DNA of 64,000 bases from contig JAVBLW010000001.1 in the NCBI GenBank assembly GCA_031553215.1, forward strand, positions 62,001 to 126,000, given 5' to 3'. Below are positions 8,977-17,682 of the stretch, piece by piece (within the stretch, counting starts at the first letter, position 1; every line of letters begins with the position of its first letter). The translations under genes and the position numbers were made by a program. The stretch is from JAVBLW01 sp031553215 (GTDB lineage Bacteria > Bacillota_I > Bacilli_A > Acholeplasmatales > Anaeroplasmataceae). A model generated the notes under the pieces. That model saw only the letters and a list, made by a program, of their open reading frames with translations. It was not told the origin of the DNA and searched no databases.

Positions 8977-9237
8977 TTAAACAGCTTTTACAATTAGTTT
9001 TATAGCTGTTCGTTCTTCTCCCTCAATCATAATATCTGAGAATGCGGGAATTAAAATTAAATCCTTTCCCATTGGTGCTACATACCCTCTTGCAATCGCA
9101 ACGGCTTTTATTGCTTGATTTAATGCTCCTGCACCAATAGCTTGGATTTCAACAATTACCTTAGTTCTAAAGGCATTTGCGAGTGCTCCAGCAACACTAC
9201 TTGGTTTTGACTTTGATGATACTTTTAATATTTCCAT
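8977..9237 (-). CDS. spoVS: Stage V sporulation protein S
   Basis: An 86-residue SpoVS, full length and highly conserved: MEILKVSSKSKPSSVAGALA at the start, then VEIQAIGAGALNQAIKAVAI. SpoVS belongs to the Alba-like fold and affects spore coat assembly and septation in Bacillus. It also occurs in some non-spore-formers. Position downstream of ymdB and upstream of miaB matches B. subtilis. The ribosome-binding site is AAAGGAG. With gpr and sigK elsewhere in the window it supports a sporulating lineage. Confidence 0.95.
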   Translation of the reverse strand: MEILKVSSKSKPSSVAGALANAFRTKVIVEIQAIGAGALNQAIKAVAIARGYVAPMGKDLILIPAFSDIMIEGEERTAIKLIVKAV

Positions 9238-9294
9238 AATTTCTATTCTCCTTTGTATACATTAAAATATATGTATCAAAATCAAATATATTCA

Positions 9295-10056
9295 TTATTC
9301 ACATAAATTAATACGAGTTATCGAATTCTTAAAATTATTAAAATCTAAAACTACTGCATTGAATTGTACAGGTCCTTGTTCCGTCTTTGAAGACTCATAA
9401 ATTCCAGTTCTAAATCTTGATATAATAATATCTTTTTTATCACCTAAAACACCTAATGCTGGTCCAGTCATTCCAATATCGGAAATATATAAAGTCCCCT
9501 TAGGTAAAACTTTGTTATCGGCAGTTGGGACATGAGTATGTGTACCAACAACTGCACTTACTCGACCATCAAAATCTAATCCAAGTGCAATTTTTTCACT
9601 TGTTGCTTCAGCATGAATATCTACAATTGAATAGTCAGTATCAATCTCTTCTAAAATCTTATCCAATGTTTTAAATGGACAATCTAAACTCATACTATTC
9701 ATATATACTCTTCCCAATAAATTAATTACTGTAATCTTCTTATCATTATAATTAATTGTCATATACCCCTTACCAATATTAGTAGAAAAATTAGCAGGTC
9801 TAATGACTTTACTGTTATCAATATATTCATATATTTCTTTTTGTCCAAAGGTATGATTCCCCATTGTCAAACCATAAATCCCTAGTTTCATTAATCTATT
9901 ATAATGTTCAAAATTTAGACCCCTACCATTAGTAACATTTTCGGCATTAGCAAAAACCACATTTATCTTATTTTCTTCTTTAATGCGTTGTAAGTTCTTT
10001 TCTAAATATTGAAGACCAATTTCACCTACAATATCACCTATATAAAGAATTTTCAT
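9295..10056 (-). CDS. ymdB: YmdB-family metallophosphoesterase (TIGR00282)
   Basis: A 253-residue member of the YmdB family, which has 2',3'-cyclic-nucleotide phosphodiesterase activity and influences biofilm and sporulation fate in Bacillus. Metal ligands are seen in GDIVGE, FANAENVTNG, MGNHTFG, DIHAEATSEK and VGTHTHVPTAD, all intact. GGAGGT precedes the ATG. It follows rny, as in B. subtilis, although a hairpin at the rny stop codon may reduce readthrough into ymdB. Confidence 0.94.
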   Translation of the reverse strand: MKILYIGDIVGEIGLQYLEKNLQRIKEENKINVVFANAENVTNGRGLNFEHYNRLMKLGIYGLTMGNHTFGQKEIYEYIDNSKVIRPANFSTNIGKGYMTINYNDKKITVINLLGRVYMNSMSLDCPFKTLDKILEEIDTDYSIVDIHAEATSEKIALGLDFDGRVSAVVGTHTHVPTADNKVLPKGTLYISDIGMTGPALGVLGDKKDIIISRFRTGIYESSKTEQGPVQFNAVVLDFNNFKNSITRINLCE

Positions 10057-10112
10057 CTATTTACCTCCCTAATTATTCACTACAGATTGTTTTCATTATA
10101 TCATATTTGTAC

Positions 10113-10145
10113 ATAAAAGAAAAAAGATTGTTTCCAATCTTTTTA
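10113..10145 (-). terminator. Terminator overlapping the rny stop codon
   Basis: AAAAAGATTG and CAATCTTTTT form a 10-bp stem around a four-base loop. Its 5' arm (minus strand) includes the rny stop codon, and a T-rich run follows. It may act as an attenuator before ymdB. Confidence 0.7.
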
Positions 10146-11720
10146 TTTAGCAACATCAACTGCTCTAGTTTCTCTAATAACAGTAACTTTAATAGTTCCA
10201 GGATAAGATAACTTGTTTTCAACTTCTTCTTTGATTTCTCTTGCAATTCTAACAATAGCCAAATCATCAACCGCATCGGGATTAACCATAACACGAATTT
10301 CACGGCCTGCTTGAATAGCAAATGAAGATTGAACTCCCTTAATACTATTAGAGATTTTTTCTAAGTCTTCTAAACGTTTTGCATAATTTTCTAAACTATC
10401 ACTTCTAGCACCTGGTCTAGCTGATGATAATGCATCTGCTGCAGCTACTAAAACGGCGATAACACAATTAGGAGCAACATCCTCATGGTGAGATGCAATT
10501 GCATCAATAACTTCTTTTGGTTCACGATATTTTTGAGCAAGTTCTACACCTATCTCAACATGTGACCCTTCAATTTCGTGGTCAACCGCCTTACCAATAT
10601 CATGTAGTAAGCCAGCACGTCTAGCGATTACTTCGTTTTCACCTAATTCACTAGCTAATTTACCAGCAATGAATGCCGTTTCCATTGAATGTTTCAATAC
10701 ATTTTGTCCATAACTTGTACGGTAATGTAAGCGTCCAATTAATCTAACTAAATCTGGATGTAATTTTCCAATACCAGCTTTAAAAATTGCTTCTTCACCC
10801 TTCTCACGGATATCCATTTCGATTTCCGTACGACAACGTTCAACAATTTCTTCAATTCTAGCTGGATGAATTCTTCCATCACTAACTAAAATCTCTAATG
10901 CCTTTTTAGCTACTTCACGTCTTACAGGATCAAAACTACTTAATACTACTGCATCAGGAGTATCATCGATAATCAAATCAACACCTGTTAAAGTCTCAAT
11001 AGCACGTATATTTCTTCCTTCACGTCCGATTATACGTCCCTTCATTTCATCTGCAGGTAATGATACAACACTTACAGTTGTTTCACTAATTGTTTCACCA
11101 GCATACTTTTGAATAGCAAGAGATAAAATATTTTTCGCTTTTGTCTTTACTTCCAATTTAGCTTTTTCTTCTTCATCTTTAATATATGAAGCAATTTCAA
11201 CATTTAATTCATCACGAACTTGCTCCATAATAATTATTTTAGCATCCTCTTTTGTAAGACTAGCTATTTCCATTAATTTAACTTCTTGCTGTTTTAATAC
11301 ATCTTCAACTCTTATATTTAGTTCTTCTACTTCGGCTTTTTTCTCATCTAATTTTACTTCTTTAATATTCAACAATTCTTCGCGGCGATCTAAGTTTCCA
11401 CTACGTCTATCTAAAGAATCTTCACGTTGATTTATTTTATTTTCTAATTCAACGACAATAGATTTACGTTCCCTTATATCCTTATCTGCTTCTTGTTTTA
11501 AAAGAAATATTTCTTGCTTTGTTTCAGCAATAGATTCCTTTTTAGTGCGCTCAACTTCAACTTGAGCACTTTCAATAATTTTATCCGCAGCTTCTTTACT
11601 CTTTAAAAAAGATTTTTCGTTCAATTTTACACGAACAAAACATCCAACAAAAAAACCAATAACTAAACATAACAGAAGGAGACTAATAAAACCAATTACT
11701 GTTCCTAATGATAAGAACAT
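10143..11720 (-). CDS. rny: Ribonuclease Y
   Basis: A 525-residue membrane-anchored endoribonuclease that starts mRNA decay. Order: one N-terminal transmembrane helix (residues 3-27), a long charged coiled coil (about 35-200), a KH domain with GRIIGREGRNIRAIE, and an HD domain with HSMETAFIAGKLA and HDIGKAVDHE carrying the metal-binding His-Asp pair. Upstream in-frame codons were discarded because GGAGGTG stands 6 nt before the ATG at 11718-11720. It has a consensus promoter. The interrupted ymcA-like gene nearby encodes a likely RNase Y specificity partner. Confidence 0.97.
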   Translation of the reverse strand: MFLSLGTVIGFISLLLLCLVIGFFVGCFVRVKLNEKSFLKSKEAADKIIESAQVEVERTKKESIAETKQEIFLLKQEADKDIRERKSIVVELENKINQREDSLDRRSGNLDRREELLNIKEVKLDEKKAEVEELNIRVEDVLKQQEVKLMEIASLTKEDAKIIIMEQVRDELNVEIASYIKDEEEKAKLEVKTKAKNILSLAIQKYAGETISETTVSVVSLPADEMKGRIIGREGRNIRAIETLTGVDLIIDDTPDAVVLSSFDPVRREVAKKALEILVSDGRIHPARIEEIVERCRTEIEMDIREKGEEAIFKAGIGKLHPDLVRLIGRLHYRTSYGQNVLKHSMETAFIAGKLASELGENEVIARRAGLLHDIGKAVDHEIEGSHVEIGVELAQKYREPKEVIDAIASHHEDVAPNCVIAVLVAAADALSSARPGARSDSLENYAKRLEDLEKISNSIKGVQSSFAIQAGREIRVMVNPDAVDDLAIVRIAREIKEEVENKLSYPGTIKVTVIRETRAVDVAK

Positions 11721-11813
11721 AAAAAGCACCTCCATGTATTTTTTTATTAAACATAATATATCTATCACTTAATTCTCTCTAAATTAAGCAAATTACATTA
11801 AAATTCACTACTT

Positions 11814-11842
11814 ATTATACCTAATAAAAGCGTTTTAGTCAA
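11814..11842 (-). promoter_or_regulatory. rny promoter (TTGACT-17-TATAAT)
   Basis: Minus-strand TTGACT (11837-11842) and TATAAT (11814-11819) at 17-bp spacing lie about 95 bp upstream of the rny start codon, so the transcript has a long leader. Confidence 0.8.
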
Positions 11843-11901
11843 TTAGGTGAGACTTTTTTTTTGATTTTAGAACATTTTTTATCTACTAAGCCATCTTTTG
11901 A

Positions 11902-11930
11902 TTGAATTTTTGGTAATTCTATATTAAAAT
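11902..11930 (+). promoter_or_regulatory. Promoter for the 11962-13386 gene pair
   Basis: TTGAAT (11902-11907) and TAAAAT (11925-11930) are 17 bp apart on the plus strand and lie about 30 bp before the TTG start at 11962, divergent from the rny promoter. Confidence 0.65.
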
Positions 11931-11961
11931 GTACTTATAAATTTAGAAAGAGGGCATTCTT

Positions 11962-12582
11962 TTGAAAGATACAAAGAAAAAAGATAAAGTTGTTAAAAGA
12001 AAATTATTTTTTTTAATAGCCTATATAATAATAATTCCAGTTTTTGTCATTTCAGCATTATTTATTACAACTTATACAAAAAATAAAATCAAACCATATG
12101 ACGCACTTATAACATCTACTACTACAAGTTATACAGAAGTAAAGAGTTTAGATAGTTTTGATTTTGACTTTTATTGTACTAAATATAATTATACTGCAAG
12201 TGGGACTAGTAATAGATCTATGGAATTTAAAGCTGCAATATCAAACCAAAAAAATAAAGGTCATCACTCAGTTGATAATGTAAAAATGAATGTAGTAATG
12301 GGCTCAAATTGGAATGGTTACTTATCAGGTACTTCTGGTTCAAAAACATTAAGTTTTTCTAGTACTTCTACACCATCATATGTAACTGCTACAATTTCAA
12401 ATTATACATTGAATTATCCAAGTCGTGTTTTATTATTTATCAATATTGAAGCACCTAATACATATGTACTTCTAACTTGGAGTGAGACAGTAAATGGTGG
12501 TGGGGCTACCACTTACAAAATGTACAAAGCAAAATATACATACGACCAATATTTTAAAAATGGGACAACAATTTTAGGATAA
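11962..12582 (+). CDS. Uncharacterised single-pass protein with exported Ser/Thr/Tyr-rich domain
   Basis: A 206-residue protein with a very basic N-terminus (KDTKKKDKVVKRK), one transmembrane helix (about residues 14-36) and an exported domain rich in Ser, Thr, Tyr and Asn with short repeating strands, consistent with a beta-sandwich. I recognise no family. It uses a TTG start with AGAGGG upstream. It is followed 24 bp later by another unknown membrane protein on the same strand. The pair interrupts the otherwise conserved recA-rny neighbourhood and points opposite to it. Confidence 0.7.
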   Translation: MKDTKKKDKVVKRKLFFLIAYIIIIPVFVISALFITTYTKNKIKPYDALITSTTTSYTEVKSLDSFDFDFYCTKYNYTASGTSNRSMEFKAAISNQKNKGHHSVDNVKMNVVMGSNWNGYLSGTSGSKTLSFSSTSTPSYVTATISNYTLNYPSRVLLFINIEAPNTYVLLTWSETVNGGGATTYKMYKAKYTYDQYFKNGTTILG

Positions 12583-12606
12583 TTTTTATATATCGGAGGG
12601 GGATTT

Positions 12607-13386
12607 ATGAAAGAATTTATTTTATTTTCAAAAAACAATAGAGAATCATTTTTAGAAACATTATCAAACTTAATGTCAAAAGATATAAATTTCATCGCTA
12701 ATGGCGATGTATTTATTTTTTATGATAAAATAGATAAACTATATCAAAATTATTTATTATCTCTATTTAACAGCTATACTACTGAAAATAATTTAGTTGC
12801 TGACTTCGATAGTTTAATCCATGAATTCACCAGTTTTATATCTGAACAATGTCATGTTACTACTCCTTTTACTAAAGAAGAATCGCTTCAGCATTTATTC
12901 GCTATTGAATATAATATGATTATAAATATACATAGATTTTCATTTGAACTTTTTATACTTAATCACACTCTAGACGAAAAAAAATTCTTCTATGGTGAAC
13001 GCCTAGAAGATATATTAGGTAGAAAAGAAATGACTCTTATGGAATTTAGAGAAAAAGCATACTACGATACTGATAATATAGATTTCGCAGACATCAATGA
13101 AGATACTGTGTACATTAAGGATTTAGAAATGTTTGATATATACTTTCTAACTATCTTATCTACCGATTTTAGACTAGATAACTACACAGATTTATATTAT
13201 GAAATTTATAAATTAAAACATCTCAATATAATTTCCGATCCATTATATAGATTTTTAATAACTACAGAAGACTCTATAAAAGCACGTATGCCTATAATAA
13301 AATCTTTTATTAATGCAATTGTAATTGTTATACTCTTAACTATTGGTTTGTTCTTTGTAACTCAATATATAATAAAAAAGTTCTAA
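12607..13386 (+). CDS. Uncharacterised tail-anchored protein
   Basis: A 259-residue protein of unknown family. The first 225 residues are soluble and mainly helical with many acidic and aromatic residues. The last 30 residues are one strong transmembrane helix (INAIVIVILLTIGLFFVTQY) ending in KKF, a tail-anchor arrangement that leaves the bulk in the cytoplasm. GGAGGGGG precedes the ATG. Co-transcription with the exported protein just upstream suggests the two act together on opposite faces of the membrane. Confidence 0.7.
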   Translation: MKEFILFSKNNRESFLETLSNLMSKDINFIANGDVFIFYDKIDKLYQNYLLSLFNSYTTENNLVADFDSLIHEFTSFISEQCHVTTPFTKEESLQHLFAIEYNMIINIHRFSFELFILNHTLDEKKFFYGERLEDILGRKEMTLMEFREKAYYDTDNIDFADINEDTVYIKDLEMFDIYFLTILSTDFRLDNYTDLYYEIYKLKHLNIISDPLYRFLITTEDSIKARMPIIKSFINAIVIVILLTIGLFFVTQYIIKKF

Positions 13387-13404
13387 CAAATTAGAACTTT
13401 TTTA
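13374..13404. terminator. Bidirectional terminator between the 12607 gene and recA
   Basis: AAAAAAGTTCTA and TTAGAACTTTTTT form a long stem with a short loop. Either strand yields a hairpin followed by T residues, so it serves both convergent genes. The 5' arm contains the stop codon of the 12607 gene. Confidence 0.9.
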
Positions 13405-14382
13405 TTATAATATTTCTCTTATCTTCGCTTCAATCTCTTTAGCTATTTCTGGATTATTAGTCAAATAATCTTTTACTTTATCTTTTCCTTGGCCAATTTT
13501 TTCTTCTTTGTAACTAAACCATGAACCAGACTTATTAATTATTTCTAATTCAACACCAATATCAATTATTTCGGCCATTCTAGAAATTCCCATACCATAT
13601 ATAATCTCAACTTCACAATTTCTAAACGGAGGTGCAACTTTGTTTTTTACAACTTTCACTGTTGTTCTATTACCAACAGCTTCTGTTCCATCTTTAAGTT
13701 GCTCACCACGTCTAATTTCTAATCTTACTGAAGAATAGAATTTTAGTGCTCTACCACCAGTAGTTGTTTCAGGATTACCAAACATTACACCAACTTTTTC
13801 ACGGATTTGGTTAATGAAAATAGCAACACAATTGGTTTTACTTATAATACCAGAAAGTTTTCTCATTGCTTGAGACATTAATCTAGCATGTAATCCAACA
13901 TGAGAACTACCCATATCACCATTCAGTTCAGCTTCTGGTACTAAGGCAGCAACCGAGTCAATTACGATAATATCAACAGCACCACTTTTTATTAAAGCTT
14001 GCGCTATTTCTAGTGCTTGTTCACCATTATCAGGTTGAGATAATACTAAATTTTCTGTATCAACACCTAAAGCTCTTGCATAACTAGGATCTAGTGCATG
14101 TTCAGCATCAATAAATGCGGCATATCCACCTGCCTTTTGAGCGTTTGCAATAGCATGTAAAGCAAAAGTAGTTTTACCAGATGACTCTGGACCATATATT
14201 TCAATTATTCTTCCCTTAGGATATCCACCTACACCTAAAGCTTTATCTAAGGCAATAGATCCTGAAGAAATAGTTTCAATTTTTGATTCTACTTCATCCC
14301 CTAATTTCATTATTGAACCTTTTCCATATTGCTTTTCAATATCTTTCAAAGCTTTTTCTAATGATTGTTCTTTTTCATTCAT
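13405..14382 (-). CDS. recA: Recombinase RecA
   Basis: A 325-residue RecA, slightly short of the usual 340-350 because the acidic C-terminal tail is trimmed. The Walker A motif GPESSGKTT is at about 64-72, the Walker B region is IIVIDSVAALVP, and GDMGSSHVGLHARLMSQAMR and FINQIREKVGVMFGNPETTTGG are classic RecA loops. It catalyses strand exchange and SOS induction. GGAGGT lies about 9 nt before the ATG. No LexA-type box is obvious upstream. It follows pgsA; the cinA gene usual between them in Bacillus is missing. Confidence 0.98.
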   Translation of the reverse strand: MNEKEQSLEKALKDIEKQYGKGSIMKLGDEVESKIETISSGSIALDKALGVGGYPKGRIIEIYGPESSGKTTFALHAIANAQKAGGYAAFIDAEHALDPSYARALGVDTENLVLSQPDNGEQALEIAQALIKSGAVDIIVIDSVAALVPEAELNGDMGSSHVGLHARLMSQAMRKLSGIISKTNCVAIFINQIREKVGVMFGNPETTTGGRALKFYSSVRLEIRRGEQLKDGTEAVGNRTTVKVVKNKVAPPFRNCEVEIIYGMGISRMAEIIDIGVELEIINKSGSWFSYKEEKIGQGKDKVKDYLTNNPEIAKEIEAKIREIL

Positions 14383-14410
14383 CGTAGCATACCTCCATAA
14401 TACATATATA

Positions 14411-14445
14411 GAAATTAAAATCAGTTTTTGCTAAACTGATTTCAA
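14411..14445 (-). terminator. Terminator overlapping the pgsA stop codon
   Basis: AAATCAGTTT pairs with AAACTGATTT around a loop that includes the pgsA TAG stop, and a T-rich run follows on the minus strand. It separates pgsA from recA. Confidence 0.75.
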
Positions 14446-15006
14446 AATTGATTTTCTATTTTTCCAAAAATATTCAATACCTGATATAACTGTCAATGCA
14501 GTTGATATATATAGTAATACTAATCCTGTTATTTCAATTGGTTTATTGATATCAACGAAAAATAATACTACTAAAGCAACCATTGTTACTGCAGTTTTTA
14601 TTTTACCTAACATACCTGCAGCAATAACTTGACCTTGTTCTACCGCAACTAATCTAATTCCAGAAACAATAAATTCTCTAGCCATGATTACAGCAACAAC
14701 CCACATAGGAACTACATTCTGATCCATTAAAATCAGCAATGCTGTAAAAACCAAAACTTTATCTGCCAACGGATCAGCAAATTTTCCAAAAGTAGTTACT
14801 TGGTTATACTTTCTAGCTAAATAGCCATCAAGTAAATCAGTTAATGAAGCAACTATAAAAATCATTGCAATTATAAAATTTGCGATTGTTATCTTAGAAA
14901 AAATGAATTCTCTCATAGCCGAAACATTTAAAGAAACATAATATATAACTACCATTACAGGTATTAATAATAATCTAAGCAAAGTTAATTTATTAGGTAA
15001 TGTCAT
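14431..15006 (-). CDS. pgsA: CDP-diacylglycerol--glycerol-3-phosphate 3-phosphatidyltransferase
   Basis: A 191-residue integral membrane enzyme that makes phosphatidylglycerol-phosphate. The CDP-alcohol phosphotransferase signature D-G-x2-A-R-x8-G-x3-D-x3-D is present in DLLDGYLARKYNQVTTFGKF followed by ADPLADK, with all three catalytic aspartates. Several hydrophobic helices surround it. The start at 15004-15006 follows GGAGG. Upstream is a small unknown membrane protein, then gpr. Confidence 0.95.
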   Translation of the reverse strand: MTLPNKLTLLRLLLIPVMVVIYYVSLNVSAMREFIFSKITIANFIIAMIFIVASLTDLLDGYLARKYNQVTTFGKFADPLADKVLVFTALLILMDQNVVPMWVVAVIMAREFIVSGIRLVAVEQGQVIAAGMLGKIKTAVTMVALVVLFFVDINKPIEITGLVLLYISTALTVISGIEYFWKNRKSILKSV

Positions 15007-15066
15007 GAAAAAAGCCTCCACAAATATATACTAAAGATATTATATCACAAATATTTTTATTTTCCA

Positions 15067-15342
15067 TCAAATTCCAAAAATTAATTCAAATCCTTTTCCT
15101 ATTATATTAAAAATTCCTTCAATTATAATAGTAATAGTTTTCTCACAAAATTTTGCTCCTATTATAAAAATATTATTAGTATTCGATACATATTTAACAG
15201 TATTGTAATCATTGCCAGGAGTTGTTATTTCATCCTCAAATACATCTGTTTGTTTTCCATTTGAGGGGGATGCGCCTTTTACTATTAAGAAAACTATTGC
15301 TACTGCAATTAATAAAAGAAATATCTTCTTTGAATCCTTCAT
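15067..15342 (-). CDS. Small uncharacterised membrane protein between gpr and pgsA
   Basis: A 91-residue protein with an N-terminal transmembrane helix (about residues 6-22), a polar linker (SPSNGKQTDVFEDEITTPGN) and a hydrophobic amphipathic C-terminus. CGGTGAT precedes the ATG. It occupies the place directly after gpr where Bacillus carries spoIIP. No SpoIIP amidase motif is visible and it is far too short, so it is either an unrelated small protein or a remnant N-terminus. No function can be assigned. Confidence 0.65.
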   Translation of the reverse strand: MKDSKKIFLLLIAVAIVFLIVKGASPSNGKQTDVFEDEITTPGNDYNTVKYVSNTNNIFIIGAKFCEKTITIIIEGIFNIIGKGFELIFGI

Positions 15343-15389
15343 CTTATCACCGAAAACATATTATCATATATCTATGAAAAAATTTGTCG

Positions 15390-16265
15390 TTATAAATTGT
15401 GAAAACTAATATTTAATCCTCTTCCTATTACCTCAGCTAAATCAACAATATTTTGATCTATATCCTTTGGAGTAACGATAAAATCTAACTCCTCATGTTC
15501 ATCTATTCTAGAAAAAAATTCGTTTTTAGTATCCTCAAATTGAATACCTTCTTGATAGCCTTCAATTATTTCAAAGATATCATTCGATACATCTTTTATA
15601 TCTACAACCGTAGGAACACCAATTGCAATTACTGGAATACCAAGGGTTTTAAAAGATAATTCTTTTCTTTTATTACCTACTCCACTTCCTGGACTAATCC
15701 CCGCTGTAGTAATTTGAATACTTTGATTGATTCTTTTTAAACTTCGTGCTGCTAAGGCATCTATTACTACTATCAATTTTGGTTTTTCTTTTTTCACGAT
15801 AGCATTGACAATATTACTTGTTTCAATACCAGTTTGACCCATTACTCCTGGTGCAATAGCACTCACGATTCTCATATTCTTATCAAGAGTATCAAGCTCA
15901 TGGATATGTTTAGTTATAATTAGTTTATTAACAACTAAAGGACCTAAAGAATCAGGAGTTATTTCAGTATTTCCTAACCCAACTACAAAAATAGAATCAT
16001 CAAAAGTAATATTTAATTCTGTTAATAGTTCTCTCATAACAAATTGTAACGCTTTTATGACATTTTGTTCCATATCATGATTTAGTTTCCTAAAGGCTTG
16101 TGTTTCAATTGTATAGTAGATTCCACCATTCTTTTTATATTTTTTTGCAGCTTCATCATCCAATACTATTTTAGAAATATTACAATCAAACTTGCTAAAA
16201 TTTTGCGACATTTCTCCATTTTCTGTTGCTATTTCTTCAATAGCTAAATCTGTTCTTATTGACAT
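15390..16265 (-). CDS. gpr: Germination (spore) protease GPR
   Basis: A 291-residue GPR, the aspartic-type protease that degrades DNA-protecting small acid-soluble proteins during germination. It begins MSIRTDLAIEE, the conserved RTDLAxE start of the zymogen. Also conserved are FVVGLGNTEITPDSLGPLV, SAIAPGVMGQTG, VVIDALAARSL and ITTAGISPGSGVGN. An in-frame TTG further upstream was rejected because GGTGA precedes the ATG at 16263-16265. Its presence is strong evidence for spore formation now or in recent ancestry. Confidence 0.95.
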   Translation of the reverse strand: MSIRTDLAIEEIATENGEMSQNFSKFDCNISKIVLDDEAAKKYKKNGGIYYTIETQAFRKLNHDMEQNVIKALQFVMRELLTELNITFDDSIFVVGLGNTEITPDSLGPLVVNKLIITKHIHELDTLDKNMRIVSAIAPGVMGQTGIETSNIVNAIVKKEKPKLIVVIDALAARSLKRINQSIQITTAGISPGSGVGNKRKELSFKTLGIPVIAIGVPTVVDIKDVSNDIFEIIEGYQEGIQFEDTKNEFFSRIDEHEELDFIVTPKDIDQNIVDLAEVIGRGLNISFHNL

Positions 16266-16339
16266 TTTATTAATCACCAACAATAGTTTTTCATCATTAT
16301 AAAATAATATTCAATAATTAAGTATTTTTCAATTTTCTA

Positions 16340-16368
16340 TTGCTTTTTTATTTTTGTTTTGTTATAAT
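16340..16368 (+). promoter_or_regulatory. rpsT promoter (TTGCTT-17-TATAAT)
   Basis: TTGCTT (16340-16345) and TATAAT (16363-16368) at 17-bp spacing lie 30 bp upstream of rpsT and divergent from gpr. Confidence 0.75.
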
Positions 16369-16397
16369 GATATAGCATGTGTTGCGGAGGTGAAAAA

Positions 16398-16658
16398 ATG
16401 GCAAACATTAAACAACAAATCAAGAGAAATAAAACTAACGAAAAGGCTAGACAAAGAAACTCAGCGTTCAAGTCTTCAATGAAAACTGCGATAAAGGCCG
16501 TTCTAGTAGCTTGCCAAACAAACGATAAAGCTCTTGCTACTGAAAAATTAGCTTTAGCATACAAAAAATTAGACAAAGCTCAATCTAAAGGGATCATTCA
16601 TAAGAATTTTGTTTCTAGAAAAAAATCAGAATTAACTTGCAAAGTTAATGCTATCTAA
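16398..16658 (+). CDS. rpsT: 30S ribosomal protein S20
   Basis: An 86-residue S20, of normal length. It is strongly basic and helical with the typical N-terminus MANIKQQIKRNKTNEKARQR. It binds 16S rRNA early in 30S assembly. The start at 16398 follows GGAGGTGA; an upstream in-frame ATG lacks a ribosome-binding site. It is divergent from gpr and convergent with holA, an arrangement close to the B. subtilis holA-rpsT-gpr neighbourhood. Confidence 0.97.
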   Translation: MANIKQQIKRNKTNEKARQRNSAFKSSMKTAIKAVLVACQTNDKALATEKLALAYKKLDKAQSKGIIHKNFVSRKKSELTCKVNAI

Positions 16659-16660
16659 TT

Positions 16661-16689
16661 AAAAAGTACCCGTGAGGTATTTTTTTTTG
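16661..16689 (+). terminator. rpsT intrinsic terminator
   Basis: AAAAAGTACC pairs with GGTATTTTTT (one G-U) around CGTGA, and is followed by a T run directly after the rpsT stop. Confidence 0.9.
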
Positions 16690-16713
16690 CAAAAAAAACG
16701 CCACAAGGCGCTT
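16690..16713 (-). terminator. holA intrinsic terminator
   Basis: On the minus strand CGCC-TTGT-GGCG forms a short GC stem followed by eight T residues, abutting the rpsT terminator. Confidence 0.8.
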
Positions 16714-17659
16714 AAATAGACAACAAATATAATTCTAATCCCATCTTCTTATCAGTCTTACCACTTTTTATTCTATAATCTAAATCAACTAGCTTATTTA
16801 TATTTTCTTTAATATATTTTATACCCGATAAACTTGCATTTTGAATCATATAATAAGCTCTTCCTGGTTTAACGTTAAAAATTTGAGCTATTTCATCTTT
16901 TTTTATTCCAGATTCTAATAAACTTTTAGTTTGGTACATTTCATTAAATTTACTAACTAATGATGCAATAATAAAAGTCTCATCCAAATTCATTATCATT
17001 AATTCTGAATAAATTTCAATAATTCTTTCTTTATTCTTATTTAGAACCGCATCAACTAGACTAAATATATTATCCTCAAGATCCTTATTAACAAGTTTTA
17101 CAACATCTTCATACTCTATTTTCTTTGACTCATATTTATATATTTTAAGTTTCTCAATTTCTATTACTACCCTCGTCATATCATGATTAACTCTGCTTAC
17201 TAGCTCTTCAATTGCCATCTTTGAAATTGCGTATCCATCCTCATTAAAGCTATTTGTAGCATAGTCTTTTAGGTTATCTATAACTAATTTCTCAATTGCA
17301 GAAACTGTCGTATTTTCCTTTAATTTTTTTGCAACAAAACTATTAGAATCCTTTTCCATTAATATAATTAATACGGTTGTTTCTGATGGATTAGATAAGT
17401 AATTTACAAATGATTCTATCAATCTTGATTCAATTTTTTTATCATCATATATAAATTCAGGATTAATTACTGTAATGATTTTTATTTCCTCTAAAAAGGG
17501 AATAGTGATTAATTCTTCTAACAATGTAATAATCGATTGTTCCTCTAAATCAATTATGATATCGGCACAATCGTAATCCTTATATTTATCTTTAATTTCA
17601 TTAATTTTTTTATCAATTAGAATCTTTTCATTTCCGATAAGAGTATAAATGTTTTTCAT
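16712..17659 (-). CDS. holA: DNA polymerase III subunit delta
   Basis: A 315-residue HolA, the clamp-loader subunit that opens the beta sliding clamp. The N-terminus MKNIYTLIGNEKILIDKKIN and the middle segment NPSETTVLIILMEKDSNSFV fit the family. The C-terminal third is helical with the usual KPGRAYYMIQNA stretch before LYLLSI. GGTGATATT precedes the ATG. It lies downstream of comEC as in Bacillus, with a hairpin between the two. Confidence 0.92.
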   Translation of the reverse strand: MKNIYTLIGNEKILIDKKINEIKDKYKDYDCADIIIDLEEQSIITLLEELITIPFLEEIKIITVINPEFIYDDKKIESRLIESFVNYLSNPSETTVLIILMEKDSNSFVAKKLKENTTVSAIEKLVIDNLKDYATNSFNEDGYAISKMAIEELVSRVNHDMTRVVIEIEKLKIYKYESKKIEYEDVVKLVNKDLEDNIFSLVDAVLNKNKERIIEIYSELMIMNLDETFIIASLVSKFNEMYQTKSLLESGIKKDEIAQIFNVKPGRAYYMIQNASLSGIKYIKENINKLVDLDYRIKSGKTDKKMGLELYLLSI

Positions 17660-17682
17660 AATATCACCAGTACAATTATACC

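Noticed and set aside
10073..10321. 82-codon minus-strand frame at the 3' end of rny
   Set aside because: It lies out of frame inside rny, lacks a ribosome-binding site and runs through the rny terminator.
11836..11870. Plus-strand hairpin-plus-T-run at the rny promoter
   Set aside because: The AGTC/GACT stem is only four bases, no plus-strand gene ends there, and the region is explained by the rny promoter.
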